DNA from: Pyxicephalus adspersus
Taxonomy: Eukaryota > Chordata > Amphibia > Anura > Pyxicephalidae
Direction: 5' to 3'
Length of the DNA: 64,000 bases
Assembly: GCF_032062135.1 (NCBI RefSeq)
Contig: NC_092859.1
Location: forward strand, 29,477,396 to 29,541,395
The notes below the pieces were generated by a model, which saw nothing but the letters and a program-made list of their open reading frames with translations, made no database searches and was not told the origin of the DNA. Positions 61,373 to 64,000 of the stretch are shown piece after piece. The position numbers and the translations under genes are program-made. Within the stretch, counting starts at the first letter, position 1. Every line of letters starts with the position of its first letter.

Positions 61373-62125
61373 TGTGGAAGCAAAATTCCGGGTTTGTTTC
61401 TTTGCACTTGATTGGGCTTTCCTTGCAAAGTGAATTTTTACCATATTCATGGAGCTATGTAAATTATCCCTTGAAAGGTGAAAAAGGTTAAGTGAATAGT
61501 GTTATTTCTTTTAGTAAATTAGCCCCAATAAACCAACCCAACCCCAAAAGGCATTAAAAAAAAACAGGGCTGATTTCAAACATCCAACGTTTCCATCCTG
61601 TTTTAAGATCCTTGCACATGATTGGGTATTCTTTGCATTTTTACCACATTTACTAAGCTAAGTAAATTATTCCTTGCAAGATGATAACTCCCCTTGGTAG
61701 GTAAACAGTTTAAATTCCTTTAGTAAATCAGTCCAAATCAATTTATCATACATCAAAACTAAATGCAAAATCGGCTTAGTTTGGCTTAGCAACCAATCAT
61801 TACTATAGCCATCTTCCATAGCCCTGGGCCCAAACCTGCTAAAAGATATAAAGGTTGATTTACTACAATATAATAACTGCAATATAATCTGTTCACATAA
61901 TAAAGAGAACTATATCCTTGCAAGTAAATGCAATGATACTCTACTGACTTCATCTATCCAATCACATGCAAGGAAAAATACCATTTTTTTTAAATTTCCT
62001 TCCACGTGATTGGGTATTCTTTGCATTTTACCATAATTACAAAGCTAAGTAAACTTATCCTTGCAGGGTGATAATTAGCCTTGACAAGTGAACAGCCTAA
62101 ATTTGTTTAGTAAATTGACCCCAAA
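61373..62125. mobile_element. Cluster of palindromic MITE-C: one full copy and two half copies
   Basis: The arm TGATTGGGTATTCTTTGCAT...CTAAGTAAATTATTCCTTGC...TTTAGTAAAT(C/T)... occurs three times in the same orientation (61373-61525, 61598-61735, 61995-62125). In 61852-62125 it is preceded by its inverse (CAATCACATGCAAGG at 61961), giving a complete palindromic element. A further half copy lies at 24478. Confidence 0.8.
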
Positions 62126-62129
62126 GTAT

Positions 62130-64000
62130 TACCTTAGTTAAAAGCTTTGGAGCAGGAATAACTAAATATTACACTTTAGGGATTGGAGTGCTAAAATAAA
62201 GGTGCCTATTAGGAAAACTTCCCCAGTAATGCAGCTTTAAATGTTCCTATATTTAGGTGCACCTTCTACCCTACCCACCTTTTACCTTTCTTAAAATTCA
62301 TGTATTCTAGGGCTATAGGACTACATCATAAGTGCCAAAACTTTTCCTTTTTCTTTGTTGGGCACTGCATTATAACAAGTCAGTGCCTCCATCCCAGGAG
62401 GTCCTCCGATTGGTTGTTGCTAGCTGCCAATTAGAATCAGCTGGTGGGTTCTGTGTGCATTGCCTGACCCCCAGATCAGAGTGATTGACTTGCTGCTGTG
62501 CAGTGCCAGAATGCTGGAGGTTTTACTGCATGTAATACAGCAGCTATTTGCTACACAGACATTATGAAGAAGTGAAAGGAAACAGATGCATTTGTTCTTT
62601 TTCTGATGCCCATGGTTGTGGTTTTGTTATGTGAAAATTTTATATTCAATCAGGAAAGTATCTGTTCCCTAGGGTGGACCTTTCAATAATTGAATAGCAG
62701 TGCAATAGAAGACTCTACATGAGTGCTGGGTATCTTTCCACCATATTTCCTTAAAAGACATTTGGCAAAAAAAATATGATTTTTATGTTAAGAACATATA
62801 AACTAGGTAAAGTAGGATTAAAAATTTCAGGTATTAATTACCTGGAGATGTACTTACTCTGACAATAAAATCTTCTGCCTTTTTTTCTCCAGAAACATCA
62901 TCACCCCTTATGTCCTGGATTTGGATGTGAATTGGATGTACACATAAAAATGGCTTTTTTTTGGCATATTTCAACAAACATTAGATCTTTATTCAAACAA
63001 CATAAGGATAAGGGTGATATACTTGAAAAGAAGGACAAACAAAATTGACATCTTGTATTCATTGTTACCCAAAATTAAAAAATGCAGTTTTGTCATGTAA
63101 AAAATCAAAAATACCAATATATACTTAATTAAAGCTTGAGCCTTCCCGAACAATGAACTGTGTACTTATGAGTCAATGACTGAGTTGTTGTCCACTGTAA
63201 TAGTAGACATATTTGGTGTAAACTAAATATATAATTTCATTAGAAGATCCCCATGCCAACTTTAAAGCATGGTGATGGAAATGTCATAGTTGGGTGTGCT
63301 TTGCTTTATTAGGGACTGGTCAGCTTGCAGTCATTAAATCAACCATGGAAATGTGCATTATAAAAAAGTATGCTTGATGAGAGTAGGAGGTGAAAGTTGA
63401 AGTTAAAGTGGAAATGGTCTTTACCAAAAAAATGATTTAACACTCACAAGCAAATCTAACAAGGAATGGCTCAGTGAGAAGATATTGAAGGTTATGGATG
63501 GCCTGAATCGAATGCCATTAAAATATTTTAGAGGATATGAAATCACAGATTATTGGAAGGAACCCACAAATATCTTATAGCTGAATGAATTTTGCATGTA
63601 AAAGGATAACAAAATCACAGTCAATATCAGTAAATGTGTGCAATATGCCTACGGGACAATACTCTGCTAACAGAGTCAATAGCAACTCATTGGGCAATCG
63701 GCGTTCTTACTTCCACCACTACATATATTGATTTTTCTTGAATAAATTTATAAAAGGGTATTTTTGTTCAAGTATATCACCATTATGTGTAGGCCCCACT
63801 GCAACGTGGTAAAAAAAAGTTAGTGATTTCCATGGGGTGTATATACATTTTTTAACACATCTAAATCCTAGAGTATGTACAGCTCTTTTATTGTTTCCAC
63901 AAATGTAAGACATTGGTCACCCCCTGCTACAATCTCCCAGAAAATTATAATGTCGCAGTTCAATCACTGGGAGAACGGAGACCAGGGAAATGCTTCTTCT
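62130..64000. other. Intergenic stretch without recognised features
   Basis: AT-rich, with short A and T runs. No exon, RNA gene or transposon end recognised. Confidence 0.55.

Noticed and set aside
39000..64000. Exons of the upstream neighbour expected from mammalian gene order (TMEM178B)
   Set aside because: I looked for its conserved C-terminal peptide and found none; its exons are probably outside the window.

Overview
This is vertebrate nuclear DNA with long introns, AT-rich sequence, microsatellites and many transposon relics. The repeat content points to an amphibian, most likely a frog: a CR1/L2-type LINE 3' end, an L1-type reverse transcriptase fragment, a tRNA-derived SINE with an L2-like tail, Tc1 and hAT elements, and many fold-back MITEs. 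The species cannot be named from sequence alone. Three runs of N (36006-36540, 41194-42122, 46281-46564) mark a draft assembly.

The only protein-coding gene I can support is AGK (mitochondrial acylglycerol kinase), on the minus strand. A candidate promoter and non-coding first exon lie at 38.8-39.0 kb, the start codon is at 33134, and the last codon and stop are at 485-487. Thirteen coding exons were found by peptide similarity, GT/GC-AG splice sites and agreement of codon phase. Exons 2-11 join without a break into about 245 codons covering the N-terminal membrane segment and the diacylglycerol-kinase catalytic domain. The 3' part is irregular: the exon starting at 2990 runs into an in-frame stop before a usable donor, and the exon that should encode about 50 conserved residues before the last exon was not found between 629 and 1892. 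So the gene is either damaged or divergent at its 3' end, or the assembly has errors there.

Introns 1, 5, 6, 7 and 8 hold most of the gene-body repeats: a 22-bp minisatellite just inside intron 1, a hAT-like element with a second palindromic element inside it (27.1-28.5 kb), L1 and CR1/L2 fragments (23.6 and 20.9 kb), a 460-bp fold-back element (14.5 kb), a Tc1/mariner-type MITE (12.8 kb) and a SINE (12.2 kb).

From 39 kb to 64 kb I find no gene. This part holds a Tc1 transposase remnant, most copies of a palindromic MITE family (MITE-A, seven copies in the window), one of which was later hit by a 410-bp hAT element with a nearly perfect 8-bp target duplication, a consensus CTCF core motif, and a few non-repetitive stretches that look like conserved non-coding DNA. 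Nothing suggests a bacterial-type system, a CRISPR array or a novel enzyme system. The most interesting points are the 3' anomaly of AGK, its GC-AG intron, its promoter motifs, and the layered transposon insertions.
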